Assembly: GCF_963678635.1 (NCBI RefSeq)
Contig: NC_087068.1
Location: forward strand, 23,176,997 to 23,240,996
DNA length: 64,000 nucleotides
DNA from: Symsagittifera roscoffensis
Lineage: Eukaryota > Xenacoelomorpha > Acoela > Convolutidae
Direction: 5' to 3'
The notes under the pieces were generated by a model that had not been told where the DNA came from, searched no databases, and worked only from the letters and a program-made list of their open reading frames with translations. Positions 42,890 through 55,129 of this stretch are shown here, in pieces. How positions within the stretch are numbered: the stretch's first letter is position 1; the number at the start of each line of letters is the position of its first letter. The position numbers were made by a program, and so were the translations under genes.

Positions 42890-44273
42890 ACGTAAACTGT
42901 TGATGCACGCTCACCCTTGAAACGTAAACCCACGTTTTTCCCCCAGCAGTGCAGTAAACTTCAGTTTTTTTGAAATGGTGCAATTGGTCAATTCAGGATG
43001 AATAAAGTCATGTGAAGCCTTGCAAGTAGATGTTAGATCAAATGCCATAAAATAATGATTGATAATTAGCCAAACTGATTCCATGACTAGTCAAGACAAA
43101 GTCAAGAGCTTCCAATGTGTTATAGTATATTCTTTTGTTATCAGTTGTTGACACAGGAGTACCTGCAATGGTTAACCATTTCGGTAAACAACGATTTCTT
43201 TCAGCTGAAACTTTTGATTATGAAACGGGTTTGTTCGGTTAGTACCCAGGTATGCTGTACTCGAGCTCATTACAAAAATCATTCGACAAACTAGCTCTTC
43301 GCCAGTGACGTCTTCCTGTCTCCAGCTTTGCACACCAGTTGTGGCCAAAAAAAATGTTGGTAAAACTTCAAAATAATTGTGTGTTGCGGGTGTTTTCAAC
43401 AGAATTTTTTCAAACATGGATAGCAAAAAATCTTATACTCATTTTACGCACATATAGATTAGCCTCAGTAACTTGAACTCGGTAATGATTATCTCGGTGC
43501 TCAGACATTATAACAAAGTCATAAGGAGATCGTCTCCGAGAAAGATATTTTGTAACACCGATGATAAGATGTTTGTCGCATAACAAAAAATCAGAAACAT
43601 TTTCACCCAATAGACGGTATTCGCTTGGTGCAGATACGATTTTCTTACATTCCGCGACATCTTCAGCTCGCTCATTAGCACTATCTATACCTGATGGATT
43701 ATCTTCATAATAACAATCCTGACAAGCAAGCCATGCTTTCTTTGCATCATTAGCGTGCGAAAATTCGGTCTCAATGAATCTCTTACGCGCGAAATTGGCA
43801 TTAGTTGTTGAAAATTTTTTTCCATTCAGAGACATTGTGCAATCGAAAAATAGAGATGACAGTGGATTATTAACCAAATATGGGGTGTCTCGTTGCGCTG
43901 CCTCTGTAGCATCAATTCGTCTTACATTATCATTATTTTGAACAATGTGTGCTACAATCTACAAGCGAGTTCGTTGAAGATCGATAAAGTTGTTTCTACC
44001 TCCTAAAACTTCAAATTCGATCATGGGACCATCAGGTGAATAAGATAGAACAATTTTTTGAGTAAATGCATTTTCAAATGTAACGAGTAGAGGACGTTTT
44101 TCAATTAAATCTAATGAGCTGTGAGTTGCTTCAGTTCGTAATAAAGTAGAAATCATTTCGTACATTTGTGAAAAATTAGAGCGACTTCTCAGTGAAGTTT
44201 GCTTCTTTGGAGAGAGAAACTTTGTTTTTCGTTTTGTTGTTGTTGTTGTTGCTTTCTTCAATTTCCTGCTCAT
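42890..44273 (-). pseudogene. Capsid-like gene (F54H12.2-like family)
   Basis: 44,273-43,959 starts with ATG and a basic, Thr-rich N-terminus from a (GTT)n tract, then reaches a TAG. The same frame continues 43,956-43,410 ('VNNPLSSLFFDCTMSLNGKK'). After a frameshift near 43,420 it runs 43,426-43,172 ('NPFHNQKFQLKEIVVYRNG'), and in a third frame a C-terminal trace reaches about 42,900. By recognition, it resembles the F54H12.2-like proteins often encoded beside Polinton-type polymerases and taken as virion structural proteins. One stop and two frame changes leave it dead. It runs toward the protease gene. Confidence 0.7.
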
Positions 44274-44279
44274 ACGGGA

Positions 44280-44500
44280 CTTGCTGGGTCCACCTCTAAC
44301 TTGTTTTTTGATTTTTTACTGTGTTTTTCAAAGATTGTTTTGGCGTTTTCTTCCTGGTTGCTATATCTAATAATTCGGGTGCTGCTTGAACAAGTAATTC
44401 TTTTCCAATAACTTAAAACTTTTTTCTGGATAAGAAATTGAAAACTGCAAAACAACTTATACTGGTGTTTCCACTGAACACTTTGCGAGCTTTTTATCAA
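44280..44500 (-). pseudogene. Small basic protein upstream of the capsid-like gene
   Basis: The minus-strand frame with 'ELLVQAAPELLDIATRKKTP' followed by a Lys/Gln/Asn tail, then a stop at about 44,295. It directly precedes the capsid-like ATG (44,273). The pattern 'L-x-x-A-A-P-x-L-x-D' plus a basic tail is typical of small virion-associated proteins of such elements, by recognition only. Confidence 0.4.
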
Positions 44501-47500
44501 AAGATGTTTATGAAAGTCGAGTAAATATATCGAAGTGCAGCAAAAATTGGTAATTTCAATTTCACCTCAACAGTTTCTAAATTTTGAAAAAATAACTTTA
44601 GTTTGTATAAGATGTAGAGAAACTATAAGATAGCTCGTGTTTTTTAATTTGCAAGAGTTCATAGAGAGTTTGAATGGGGTCAAATTTGATATCAATCTAT
44701 AGCCAAATTAGCCCGTATTTCTGTTTCTAAGCTGGGTTTCTGTTTTTCGTGTTTCTGATGTCAAAAAGATTGTTTGAATATTTTGATTTTCAGTCAAATT
44801 GGGCAAAATTGATGAAAAAAAGTTCTCGATAGATTAAATCAAATTACTATTTAGTTTTTCTGTATCATGTTACGCTTGCAATTAGCGAACGTTATCACAT
44901 CGGAGTGTAGGTTTTTCCGAAGTGCAGATTAGATAAACTAGTTAACAACTAGTTTAACTAAACCAGTTGAATCATTCATGATGCTGATTTGCTCAGTTTT
45001 ATGAAAATTCAAAGTTAAAAACCGGATGCTAGTAAGCACTGCATCTTATATCTAGAACTCAAACTATTGGTTGCATACCTGCGAAGTTTCTAATCGTTTT
45101 TCTGGTGATGATTTTTCTTCTTCTTGATTATCGACTTAAGCTCTGTCGAGTTAGTTTCCAAATTATCTAGTCTACTTTGCATACGCTACTGATTTATCTA
45201 CCACAGATCCTATATGATCGGTCCTTGATAAGTTTTTTGAAAGAGTTCAGCAATGTTTTTTGGCTGAGTGTAACTTTTTTGTATGGCGGCTTATTTACCG
45301 ATTTTTCCCTTGCAACGTAGTAATTCGGAAATCAAGAAAACTCTGGCATTTTGAAGGTTAATTTCAGCCTCTTTAGTTCAAATAATTTCAGTTCAAATAT
45401 AACAAAAAGCTTTTTACAGTTGTTTTTGTTGCATTTTATTTTTGTTGTTTCGCCAATTGTGTGAAGCACAGCTGCAAAAAAAATTAAATTGCTTTTTAAT
45501 GACCTTAGCAGCATCGCCAACATTTCCACTGGGTTCGCCTTTGAAACCTAAGGTCTGCTGTTTCAATCTATTTGGTCAAATTTTGATCACATGAGAACTA
45601 CTCGAGCTTGTCCATTAATATATTGTTTCCTATGAACTCGAACGCAATAGCCATTAATCGTCAAGGTAAACATTCGAAACCCATAACCACAAAAAGAAAA
45701 TTTCAAGCAAAATAGGTATGATAGAATTTCTATTTAAATCAAACATCTGTTTTTAATAGGGACTAAACGATTAGTCACCATGCAGTTTGTTTCGCTTAAT
45801 TGTTTTGATTCAAAATAAAAATTATCCTTTCCTTTTGCATACCTTTAATTTTGGAAACCATAAAAAAACTGACAAGAAACACGTAAAAATGCGGCTATAG
45901 CAAAGTGACAGTTTTAGCATGAAAGCATGGCTGTAGGTGGTTTAAAAACTAATTAGAAAATATGTGAAATGAAAGTGAATTATTAAGAAAGGGGACCAGA
46001 AGACAATTACTAATAGATAACTTTCTACTTTTTTACAGTGAAACGTAAACTACCATTCAATTTGATGGGCGAGGACAAAAACAAAACTTAGAGACAGATT
46101 AACACAAGTTTTTATTTAGCCTCAGAGTACGTGATCTGATGTTTAGTTTGCTTGTTTTCTTCGTACAATGTTGCAAAATAAAAGTTTCTCGCAATAATTA
46201 TATTGTTGTAACACGATTTTTTTTTATTCCTGACCTGTTACCATAATTTTTTGGACTTCTGATGGACAAGTAACACGATTGGTTAAAGCGTGTCTAATTA
46301 CCCTGCTCTACAAAATCACTCCAAATTCAATTGAGCCCAGCAAATCAGCATCATTTTTTTACTACTGATTTGTCAATTTGATGTTTGACTTTGTCTTTCA
46401 ATGTCTTCGAATTATTTACAAAATGTTTCAATTGGAAATTGTTGCAGTTGATAAAGTTCCACTAATTGAAAAAATATATATTTGGAGAAGTTTTTTCTAA
46501 AGAAAAACAAGTTTCGAAACTAAACTGAGCCAGTAAGTCCATTCAGTGTCTTGCTTTAATGTTATTGTTTTAACAGAAAGAACTAACTACATTTTCAAAT
46601 TAAAAAACGACAGCTGATTTTTGGCTTGTAAAGCAGATAGCATTCGTTTCATTGGAAAAAAAACTTTTAAAAAATTTTTGTTTAAGCTCCCACCAAGTTA
46701 AGTTTTTTCTCAATTATTGGAAATAATCTGAAAATTTCTTTTCTCTGCTTAAGTTTTATGTCGGACGAGCACGTAACAGAAAATTTTAAAACATAGATAG
46801 TTTTTATTATAAATCACAATGATTTTTTTTAGCTGGCAAAACGTTTTTGGAACCTTTTCGCTTGGGTAATGACATATGAGATTTAGACATTTGTTTTTAC
46901 TAGAGGCACTCATTTTCTCAGGGCAATTTATTTATATGTACTTTGTTTGCTTTTTAAGCTTTCAATTGTATAAAAATGTTTTTTTTTTTGAAATTTCGAT
47001 TTCCTGGAGTTTGTTTTTAAAAGGTTCATGATATGACATCTCACAAGTTCGCTCAAATGATTACACAACAAAATTGTTTGTTGTACTTACACAGCTAATT
47101 TTTTCCTATCTACAACTTAGAAAAAAGATTTATTCGGAACTCAAATCGGCAATTTTACGTCTAACAATTGAAAAGTAAACTAAAAAACTATGTAGTTGCA
47201 AAATTATTGAACTAAAAAGTAGGTAATGAAATTTAAAGTCCAGGCGAAAAAAAACACTAGTTTTTTGAAAGTTACTTGCAAAGTTTAGGTTTTTTCAAAT
47301 TTCGAAAAGAAATATCAACGAACGTGGAGCTTAAATACTTAGATCCCCCTTTTTCAAACAAAAAAATCCATTTCCAGGTTTTAATGTTGTTTTTTGCACA
47401 AATTTTTCATTTCGAGTCATAGTTTAATCTAAATTGAAACAATGCAAAAATTTATTACCGCCTATTTTCAAACCCCTTGGAAAACACAAAAAAAGTAGTT

Positions 47501-47880
47501 TGATAAACACTTTTTTGCAAGTATGAGTTTTTTAACACTTGAATGAAATCAAAAAACTTCTTATTTTTCTGCATGACTTTTTATTTAGTTTCAACTTTAA
47601 GGTAATGTGCGTACAGTCTAAGCAAATGATTGATCTGTCAATTGCCGTCCCCAGAAAAAAAAACAGATAAAGTGTTGATCAAAAAACTAAATTCCAAAAC
47701 CATAATTAACTTTTCTCTGAACTTTTTTATATGTTTTAGTTTTTGATGTTCAAATTGAAACTATATCTATATATCTATAAAAAAACTATTGTACTTCACT
47801 TGACACTAAAACTATCAACAAAGATTTACGTCGAACGATCAAAGCCCTTTCGCTGCCTAATTTTTTTTTATCCACCCTAT
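44501..47880. other. Non-coding centre of the Polinton-like element
   Basis: 3.4 kb without an assignable gene, between divergent gene blocks. One minus-strand patch (45,170-45,080, 'MQSRLDNLETNSTELKSIIK') looks like a short coiled coil ending at a stop. The rest is AT-rich with long T and A runs. A second, unrecognised insertion is possible. Confidence 0.4.
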
Positions 47881-47989
47881 TCAGTCAGTTTTATTCATCA
47901 TTAAAACATCAAACAGTCAAATGTAAGTAATTTTAACCAGTTTCTTTTGAATCAAAGTTTATCAGAGTTTTCAGAATGCTAGCACGTTC

Positions 47990-48470
47990 CTTATTTTTAA
48001 ACATTTTGATTTGCTTTTCTTTCAGGAATACGGAAAAGATGACACATTTGCAACAAATGTTCAAAACGCTACTCAACGAGGCAAACATTGAATGATCGTT
48101 TGAAAAGGGGAACACTCAATTGATGCGAGGAAAGCAAAGTCTGCTAATTATGAATGTGGCTCATGTTCTTCTATTTTCAATCAATGACAGAGTGCTTTCC
48201 GAAATCTCCGAGAAAATCACAATTCGAAAAAGCCATCGAACTGTATATGCTGCCCAATAGTTTTTGTTGATCAAAACAGTTTAAAAAACCACATTTTGAG
48301 AAAACATAATATCACACAACCTAAATTCGATGCAAGCAAAATCAGCAAAATAGAGTTCCAGTCTGAACAGCATGCAACAAAGAAGCTTTTTCAGGCCTAC
48401 CGAATGGATAGTCACAAGCAACTAGATCTCCTTGATGTGATGTAGTCTAGTCAAATTGAGTTGAATAATA
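47990..48470 (+). pseudogene. N-terminal region upstream of the DNA polymerase, zinc-finger-like
   Basis: Coding traces in shifting frames: 'MTHLQQMFKTLLNEANIE' (48,039-48,092), then a 'SLLIMNVAHVLLFSINDRVL' stretch, then 'CCPIVFVDQNSLKNHILRKH' at about 48,250-48,310. The last recalls a C2H2 finger with one cysteine replaced by valine. Then comes 'QHATKKLFQAYRMDSHKQLD'. It probably belongs to the polymerase gene or one just before it. Confidence 0.4.
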
Positions 48471-48531
48471 TCTGATTCCAAAAGTAACAAAACAAGGATC
48501 TATTAAAATTCAATTTTCAGTTTTAGCGAAA

Positions 48532-49435
48532 ATGATCAAACCAATAGAAGAGACAACAGTTTCCTGTCATGCTAGTAGTTTCTCGAAAATTGTTTTAATA
48601 ACTCTCAGCGAAGAAGATTACGTTGAAATGGTCGACAAGATTATTAGTACATTACATGTGTTTTGCAGTAGCGGTAGTGGATTTATCATTGAATCACTTG
48701 AGCATCTAGACATAAACATCAACTGTTACAAGCCTGGTAATGGAAGTAGTTATCTCTCAACTCCAGCTACACTTGAAAAAAATCATTTTTTTTCTAAATA
48801 TCTACAATGAAGATCATATGTATTTTGCGTATCCAAGTCTAGCAGCACTATATCCACCATCAAATTACACAAAACATAATCCAAAGACTTACAAAAATCA
48901 ACTCAACCAGCCGGATTTGAGTCACAATGAGTTTCCCATATCTCTGTCCGACATCCCAAAACTTGAAAAAGCTTTCATTTTAGCGGTTAGCGTCTTCGAG
49001 CTAGAAAAAAGGAAATAAACCCCTTGTTTTCATCAAACTATAGGATGAAACGAATTAACCTGCTTCTCTTACTGATAATGTTTTATTTCACTACTGCCTC
49101 ATCACATATTTCAATGCTTTCATGGCTCGAAAGTATCACAAAAGCACCATTAGGACGAATTTTTGTGAGTGCTGTCTTCATGGATTTTCATCGAAAAGAC
49201 GATTGACTGAGCACTTACCACCTTGCGGTGAACATGACAATACTGCCTTTAAAATGCCTTCATCTGGTACTAGAATACGTTTTCAGCACCATTTCAAATC
49301 TACAAGGTCTCGGTTTGCAATATCCATTTGCAATATAGAAGCTCTTTGTCCCAAGCAAATCACATGTAAGCGTGACTCATCTCAGGCCGGTACAATCAAG
49401 CTGGAAGACCAGATACTATGCTTTGTTAGTTGATA
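48532..49435 (+). pseudogene. Polinton-type DNA polymerase, N-terminal region
   Basis: 48,532-48,810 and 48,740-49,018 are in different frames. The second holds 'YFAYPSLAALYPP' and 'FPISLSDIPKLEKAF', a stretch that typically precedes the exonuclease region in these polymerases. 49,024-49,206 and 49,122-49,433 continue with 'INLLLL', then a Cys/His cluster 'NFCECCLHGFSSKRRLTEH', 'LPPCGEH' that looks like a zinc finger. At least two frame changes break the gene. Confidence 0.7.
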
Positions 49436-49590
49436 GAATTACAAACACAAGCTTATACATGTTTTAAGGGGGCCAGACTGTGTTTCCCAGTTTTTCGATT
49501 AAATTCAATTAGAAGCTGAGCTACTCTGACAGAAAAGCAGAGTCATAGACAGCTTGTTATTTCAGAGGAAGAACAAACACGTTTGTATTC

Positions 49591-49965
49591 ATGTATTCAA
49601 CTACAATAATTCGTGTCATCTGTCATTTGGAGCTGGTGGACGATAGAAACGTCCATCATGATCATGAAACCGGCAAAACTTTCGGACTCGCTTACAATCA
49701 TTCTGATATACGACACAGAATACAGTCATTTAACCCAGTGTTTTTTCGTAACTTGAGTAGATACGATTCTCATCATCTCATAAAAAATCTGAGCTTGAAA
49801 AAAGAGGAAAAATTAACAGAGGTTCCTTCTACCGAAGAGATTTTATTTTCTGTTAGTTTACAGGTAACGATAGGTTCCTACAAAAACAAAACCAGTGCCT
49901 CTAAAACGAAATACGAGGAAAGACGGTTTTTGGATAGCTTCCGTTTTCTGCCTGATAGTTAAGAA
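49591..49965 (+). pseudogene. Polinton-type DNA polymerase, exonuclease region
   Basis: An open frame with 'DHETGKTFGLAYNHSDIRHR', 'FNPVFFRNLSRYDSHHLIKN' and 'ERRFLDSFRFLPDS'. The 'FxNLSxYDxHxxI' block is the second exonuclease motif of this polymerase class and 'FxDSFxF' follows it. Proofreading 3'-5' exonuclease would be the role. It ends in a stop at about 49,960. Confidence 0.8.
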
Positions 49966-50217
49966 AAACTCTCGAAATCTTTGAAAGAAGAAGATTTAGA
50001 AACTAATCGAAGATTTAGAATAACAGTATCATTTTCCAAAACAAGATCAGAAAAGTTTATTGATGCAGAAAGGAGTATACCGTAGTCATTTTTGGATAAC
50101 TACAAAAATTTTGGACAAACATTTCTTCCGCAATTTGAATTGCAATGGACAAACAGTTTGACTGGACAGGTAGATGTAACAGAAGCCGATGTTGTTTTTG
50201 CAAATGAAAATTGGGAA
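49966..50217 (+). pseudogene. Polinton-type DNA polymerase, TPR-like/linker region before the duplication
   Basis: From 50,092 an open frame encodes 'NSLTGQVDVTEADVVFANE', the linker before the 'LGDYHxxYLKTD' motif. The segment from 49,966 to 50,091 has coding traces with stops. The tandem duplication begins at about 50,218. Confidence 0.65.
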
Positions 50218-52015
50218 AATTTTGGTTGTACGTCAATGGGTAATTATCATTATTTCTATCTGAAAACTGACAATATTTTCCTGGCGGATACTTTTGAAAG
50301 CTTCAGAGACATTTTCATGACCACCTATTATCATGACCACCTAAAACGTACCGACTACGTAAGGACTTTTTCTGGATGTTGTGAACCTGTATGGTGGCAC
50401 AATGATGAAACAGATGCCTGTTGATTCTTTTGAATGGGTTAAGAACCTTCAAAACATTTTCGACACATCAGAAACAATACCTGTCAGATTATCAGAAGCA
50501 ATTCAACCAACGCGAAACCGAAACAGAAAAATTGATGGAAACACAATTTAACAACGTCAACTACAGATGCCACAACTCAGTTCTTAAGTCTTACGTTCAG
50601 CAGGGAATGAGGGTAACAAAGCTACGCAAAACCTTGCAGTTCCATCACTCGAGTTTTCTAAAACCATATATCGATCTGAACACCACAAAAAGACAAGAAC
50701 CTCGAAATTCGAGATTTAAAAAGAAGTTTTTTAAGTTGCGTTGATCAACTCCTGTTTTGTTAAAACCATGGAAAATTTGAGACGTCGGAAACGCTTGATC
50801 ATGGTTACAAAGGAAGAGCAAGCAAAGTTTTAATGTATTAAGTTTAACTTCAAATGGTTCGAAATATTCAAAGATGACCTCGTTGTTGCAGAAAACTCAA
50901 AAAAAACTATTTTTTGGAACAAACCTCTGCATGTTGGTGCAGCTATCTTGAATGTATGAAAACTCCAAATGCACCAATTTCATTTCGAGGAAATGGTTCC
51001 CATGTATGGAAAAAACGCTCGGGTTTTTTACAAGGACACTGATTCAATCTTCTATTATATTGAAATTGAAGATGTGTATAAAAATTTGGAAGGAATGAAA
51101 AATCTTTTGCATTTGAAGTCATATCCACAAGATCAAACTTTTATTCAGCAACCAAAACAAAAGTTCCTCTACAACTAACAGATGAGTTAAGTGGAAACGT
51201 TGTTTCGGAAGCTGTTTTTCTGAAACTCGAGACTTATTGCATTGCATACATTGAAGGATACGCGATCAAATTAAAACAAAGCGTTAAAGGAGTAAACAAA
51301 AATCTAAAAAGACCTCCTCATCATGAAAAATTCTAAACATGGGTTATCAAAAGGTACAGCAGTCAGTGAGTCTATGAAAAAAATTGTAAATGAGCAGCGT
51401 TTTTTATCCATTGCCGAAGTCAACCAAACAATTTTATCTGCGTTTGAAAAAAAAAAGATTCTATGATGATGATGGGTTTCACTCTTTGGCTTTCGGACAC
51501 TTTAGAACAGGGCAAAAAAGAATTTGTGGCAATTTTTCCCCGTAATGGTTTGCAGTTCATCCTTCAAAATGATAACTCCTGCATGGCCAAAAAATGCGAT
51601 GATTTTGTTACTGATAAAATAAATGGGCAAAAGGCGATTATATCAGATACTGATCACATTTGCCAGAATTTACAAAAAAAAAAAAACGAGAGGTTGGACT
51701 GATTCATTTGAGCTGTCTGAATCTGGCACTCAAAAGTGAGGGTGCTTTCACTCCTCCAGTTCCTTCACACTGCCGATGAAAGCAGTGATGAAGAGTATCC
51801 AATTGATTGGAAGGCACCGATCTATGAAAAACCGTACTAAAATTGTCCATTTATTAACGATGAAGCTTTTGAAGAAGCCGATGAGCCTCCTAAAGAAAAG
51901 GTATTTATGAATCGATGCTGACAAAGATGACTATGCAATGCAAGCTGGCGTTATTTTTTATTTTGGTGTTTTGATATAATTTAAACTTTGGTTACTTTGA
52001 ATAAAACTTTCATAG
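50218..52015 (+). pseudogene. DNA polymerase B 3' half, copy 1
   Basis: Motifs in order are 'GNYHYFYLKTDNIFLADTFE' (third exonuclease motif region), 'LKSYVQQGMRVTKLRKTL', 'LKPYIDLNTTKR', then in other frames a 'PWKI'-type remnant of the polymerase B motif near 50,770 and 'KDTDSIFYYIE' near 51,038 (motif C, the catalytic YxDTDS type). Further pieces run to 51,770. Frameshifts lie near 50,415, 50,745, 50,950, 51,178 and 51,335. An AATAAA signal is at about 52,000. The catalytic tyrosine position reads F-Y-K-D-T-D-S. Confidence 0.85.
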
Positions 52016-53809
52016 AATTTTGGTTGTACGTCAATGGGTAATTATCATGATTTCTATCTGAAAACTGACAATATTTTCCTGGCGGATACTTTTGAAAGCT
52101 TCAGAGACATTTTCATGACCACCTATTATCATGACCACCTAAAACGTACCGACTACGTATGGACTTTTTCTGGATGTTGTGAACCTGTATGGTGGCACAA
52201 TGATGAAACAGATGCCTGTTGATTCTTTTGAATGGGTTAAGAACCTTCAAAACATTTTCGACACATCAGAAACAATACCTGTCAGATTATCAGAAGCAAT
52301 TCAACCAACGCGAAACCGAAACAGAAAAATTGATGGAAACACAATTTAACAACGTCAACTACAGATGCCACAACTCAGTTCTTAAGTCTTACGTTCAGCA
52401 GGGAATGAGGGTAACAAAGCTACGCAAAACCTTGCAGTTCCATCACTCGAGTTTTCTAAAACCATATATCGATCTGAACACCACAAAAAGACAAGAACCT
52501 GGAAATTCGAGATTTAAAAAGAAGTTTTTTAAGTTGCGTTGATCAACTCCTGTTTTGTTAAAACCATGGAAAATTTGAGACGTCGGAAACGCTTGATCAT
52601 GGTTACAAAGGAAGAGCAAGCAAAGTTTTAATGTATTAAGTTTAACTTCAAATGGTTCGAAATATTCAAAGATGACCTCGTTGTTGCAGAAAACTCAAAA
52701 AAAAACTATTTTTTGGAACAAACCTGCGCATGTTGGTGCAGCTATCTTGAATGTATGAAAATTCCAAATGCACCAATTTCATTTCGAGGAAATGGTTCCC
52801 ATGTATGGAAAAAACGCTCGGGTTTTTTACAAGGACACCGATTCAATCTTCTATTATATTGAAATTGAAGATGTGTATAAAAATTTGGAAGGAATGAAAA
52901 ATCTTTTGCATTTGAAGTCATATCCACAAGATCAAACTTTTATTCAGCAACCAAAACAAAAGTTCCTCTACAACTAACAGATGAGTTAAGTGGAAACGTT
53001 GTTTCGGAAGCTGTTTTTCTGAAACTCGAGGCTTATTGCATTGCATACATTGAAGGATACGCGATCAAATTAAAACAAAGCGTTAAAGGAGTAAACAAAA
53101 ATCTAAAAAGACCTCCTCATCATGAAAAATTCTAAACATGGGTTATCAAAAGGTACAGCAGTCAGTGAGTCTATGAAAAAAATTGTAAATGAGCAGCGTT
53201 TTTTATCCATTGCCGAAGTCAACCAAACAATTTTATCTGCGTTTGAAAAAAAAGATTCTATGATGATGAAGGGTTTCACTCTTTGGCTTTCGGACACTTT
53301 AGAACAGGGCAAAAAGAATTTGTGGCAATTTTTCCCCGTAATGGTTTGCAGTTCATCCTTCAAAATGATAAGTCCTGCATGGCCAAAAAATGCGATGATT
53401 TTGTTACTGATAAAATAAATGGGCAAAAGTCGATTATATCAGATACTGATCACATTTGCCAGAATTTACAAAAAAAAAAACGAGAGGTTGGACTGATTCA
53501 TTTGAGCTGTCTGAATCTGGCACTCAAAAGTGAGGGTGCTTTCACTCCTCCAGTTCCTTCACACTGCCGATGAAAGCAGTGATGAAGAGTATCCAATTGA
53601 TTGGGAGGCACCGATCTATGAAAAACCGTACTAAAATTGTCCATTTAATAACGATGAAGCTTTTGAAGAAGCCGATGAGCCTCCTAAAGAAAAAGTATTC
53701 ATGAATCGATGCTGACAAAGATGACTATGCAATGCAAGCTGGCGTTATTTTTTATTTTGGTGTTTTGATGTAATTTAAACTTTGGTTACTTTGAATAAAA
53801 CTTTCATAG
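52016..53809 (+). pseudogene. DNA polymerase B 3' half, copy 2 (tandem duplicate)
   Basis: Repeats copy 1 from 'aattttggttgtacgtcaat' to 'gaataaaactttcatag', at an offset of 1,798 bp at the start and 1,794 bp at the end. Differences are few (for example Arg to Gly in the 'RQEPxNSRFK' stretch, and different A-run lengths near 53,250). All major frame breaks are shared with copy 1, so the gene was dead before it duplicated. Confidence 0.9.
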
Positions 53810-54003
53810 ATTTGATGTGATGTGATGTGAGACATTTTTTATTTGACATAAACCATTTTTTGTTTTGTCTCAATGGATGCACTCTTTTTTTGAGTTTTTA
53901 ATTCATCAGCAGCAGATTTACTGCTGCTAAAACTATCAGTTTCTTTCGCTTATTTATAATTCATCAGAAGCAGACTTACTACGTCTGAAACTATCAGTTT
54001 TTT
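53810..54003 (+). terminator. Paired hairpins with T-rich runs after the polymerase duplicate
   Basis: A GATGT microrepeat (53,814-53,831) is followed by two related hairpins: 'agcagcagatttactgctgct' (from about 53,911; stem AGCAGC/GCTGCT) and 'cagacttactacgtctg' (from about 53,970; stem CAGAC/GTCTG), each followed by 'aaactatcagttt' and T runs. The stems differ but both pair. It could be a transcription or RNA-processing signal, or simply a decayed inverted repeat. Terminator is a guess. Confidence 0.35.
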
Positions 54004-54640
54004 GGGTTGCGAAAATAAATTTCAATTTTTTGCATAACAAGTTTTACGGATTACGTAAAAAATCGAACTATTGGGAAACTGAACCAGTCAGTGCGATGAC
54101 ATAGTTTTTTGTCTCAGGCAGCAAGGTGTATGATTTTGGGTTCGCGGATTGTATCAGGCTCAAACATGTTATTTTTATTATTTTTCCGCGCGCGAATTGG
54201 CAAAAACTTGAATGTACCGATTATGTATGGCACACCTGGTTAACAATCTTAGTACTAACCCATGGATATCTGCATTGTCCTTTAACACCTATAAATTTGG
54301 AAAAAGTTTTGCTTTTGTATGCTATAAAAGTGTGTGGTAAGCTCAATTTAATCAATCTTTGATTTAAAACTTTTTTCCGATTAAAGCAATAGCTTAACTA
54401 AATTTGAAGAGGCTGTTTTGCAATTACAACTGCAAACTAAAAAAACATTGCAATCTGGTTTAACGCAACCCCGTTGGGGATATGCACGGTTAAACACCAA
54501 CGAATTACATAGTTTTTAGATGTAGAATTTGATAAAAAATGGAAAATTGTTAATCAGATAACTATAAAAAACAATGAACTTCTGACAGTTGGCTGATTGC
54601 GAACGAATGCTGCAAAGTGACTGGTCAAAATCGTGAAGAA
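54004..54640. other. Non-coding interval
   Basis: No supported gene. The open frame 54,126-54,362 has no recognisable motif. Confidence 0.45.
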
Positions 54641-54787
54641 TAAATCACCAAAGAAACTAAACGAGAACAAACAACTAAATGAATACGCTGCTCTACAAGA
54701 TCGTTCAAAACGTTCACTGCAGTACAGAACCTTGTTCATCAAAACAGACTGTAAAACAGTCGATCTTTTTGGTGACCTCAAAAGTTG
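54641..54787 (+). pseudogene. Unidentified coding remnant
   Basis: A 48-codon open segment ('NKQLNEYAALQDRSKRSLQY', 'KTDCKTVDLFGDLKS') with a natural protein composition, ending in a stop. No start or splice site is obvious. It could belong to the Polinton-like element or to the remnant at 55.8-56.8 kb. Confidence 0.35.
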
Positions 54788-55050
54788 AACAAAACTGACA
54801 GATTAATTTTAAATGATCTCAGATTCTACTGATATAGAAGATTTAACGTCCGCTATAATTCCACTCAAATGGTTCTTAAGTTTTCTGCAACACTGGAAAA
54901 AAATAAACCCAAGCAAAGCGAAAACTTTTCTCTATAATGACCGGAAATATCTGATACTCGGTTCATGGGATTCATATATCATAAATACTTGAAAAGTAAC
55001 GCCGATAAATAAAACATGAGAATGCGGCGAATGTCTATACTTAAACTTAC

Positions 55051-55129
55051 GACTGGTGATCAATGTGTCCTTAAGAACCCCGAAGCTTGAGTTGGCCAAA
55101 ATACGAAGCGCTTCGAAACAAACGGTGAT
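55051..55129 (-). CDS. Candidate middle exon of the vWA domain
   Basis: A 79-bp segment with acceptor 'gcgataaaatttag' and a strong donor AGTC|GTAAGT. It is open in only one frame (phase 0 in, phase 1 out), which encodes ITVCFEALRILANSSFGVLK then DTLITS. 'T-x-x-x-E-A-L-R' resembles the metal-site helix of vWA domains (G-x-T-x-T-x-x-A-L). It lies between 59,661 and 34,890 on the right strand. The phases show at least one exon is missing on each side. Confidence 0.45.

Larger units (their letters stand above)
41206..53809. mobile_element. Decayed Polinton/Maverick-like DNA element
   Basis: An adenain-type cysteine protease and a capsid-like gene on the minus strand, and a protein-primed type family B DNA polymerase on the plus strand, lie within 12 kb. 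This is the gene set of Polinton/Maverick elements and related adintovirus-like elements. All genes carry frameshifts or stops. No integrase, packaging ATPase or terminal inverted repeats were recognised, so the boundaries are only the outermost assigned genes. The element lies within an intron region of the minus-strand vWA gene. Confidence 0.8.
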
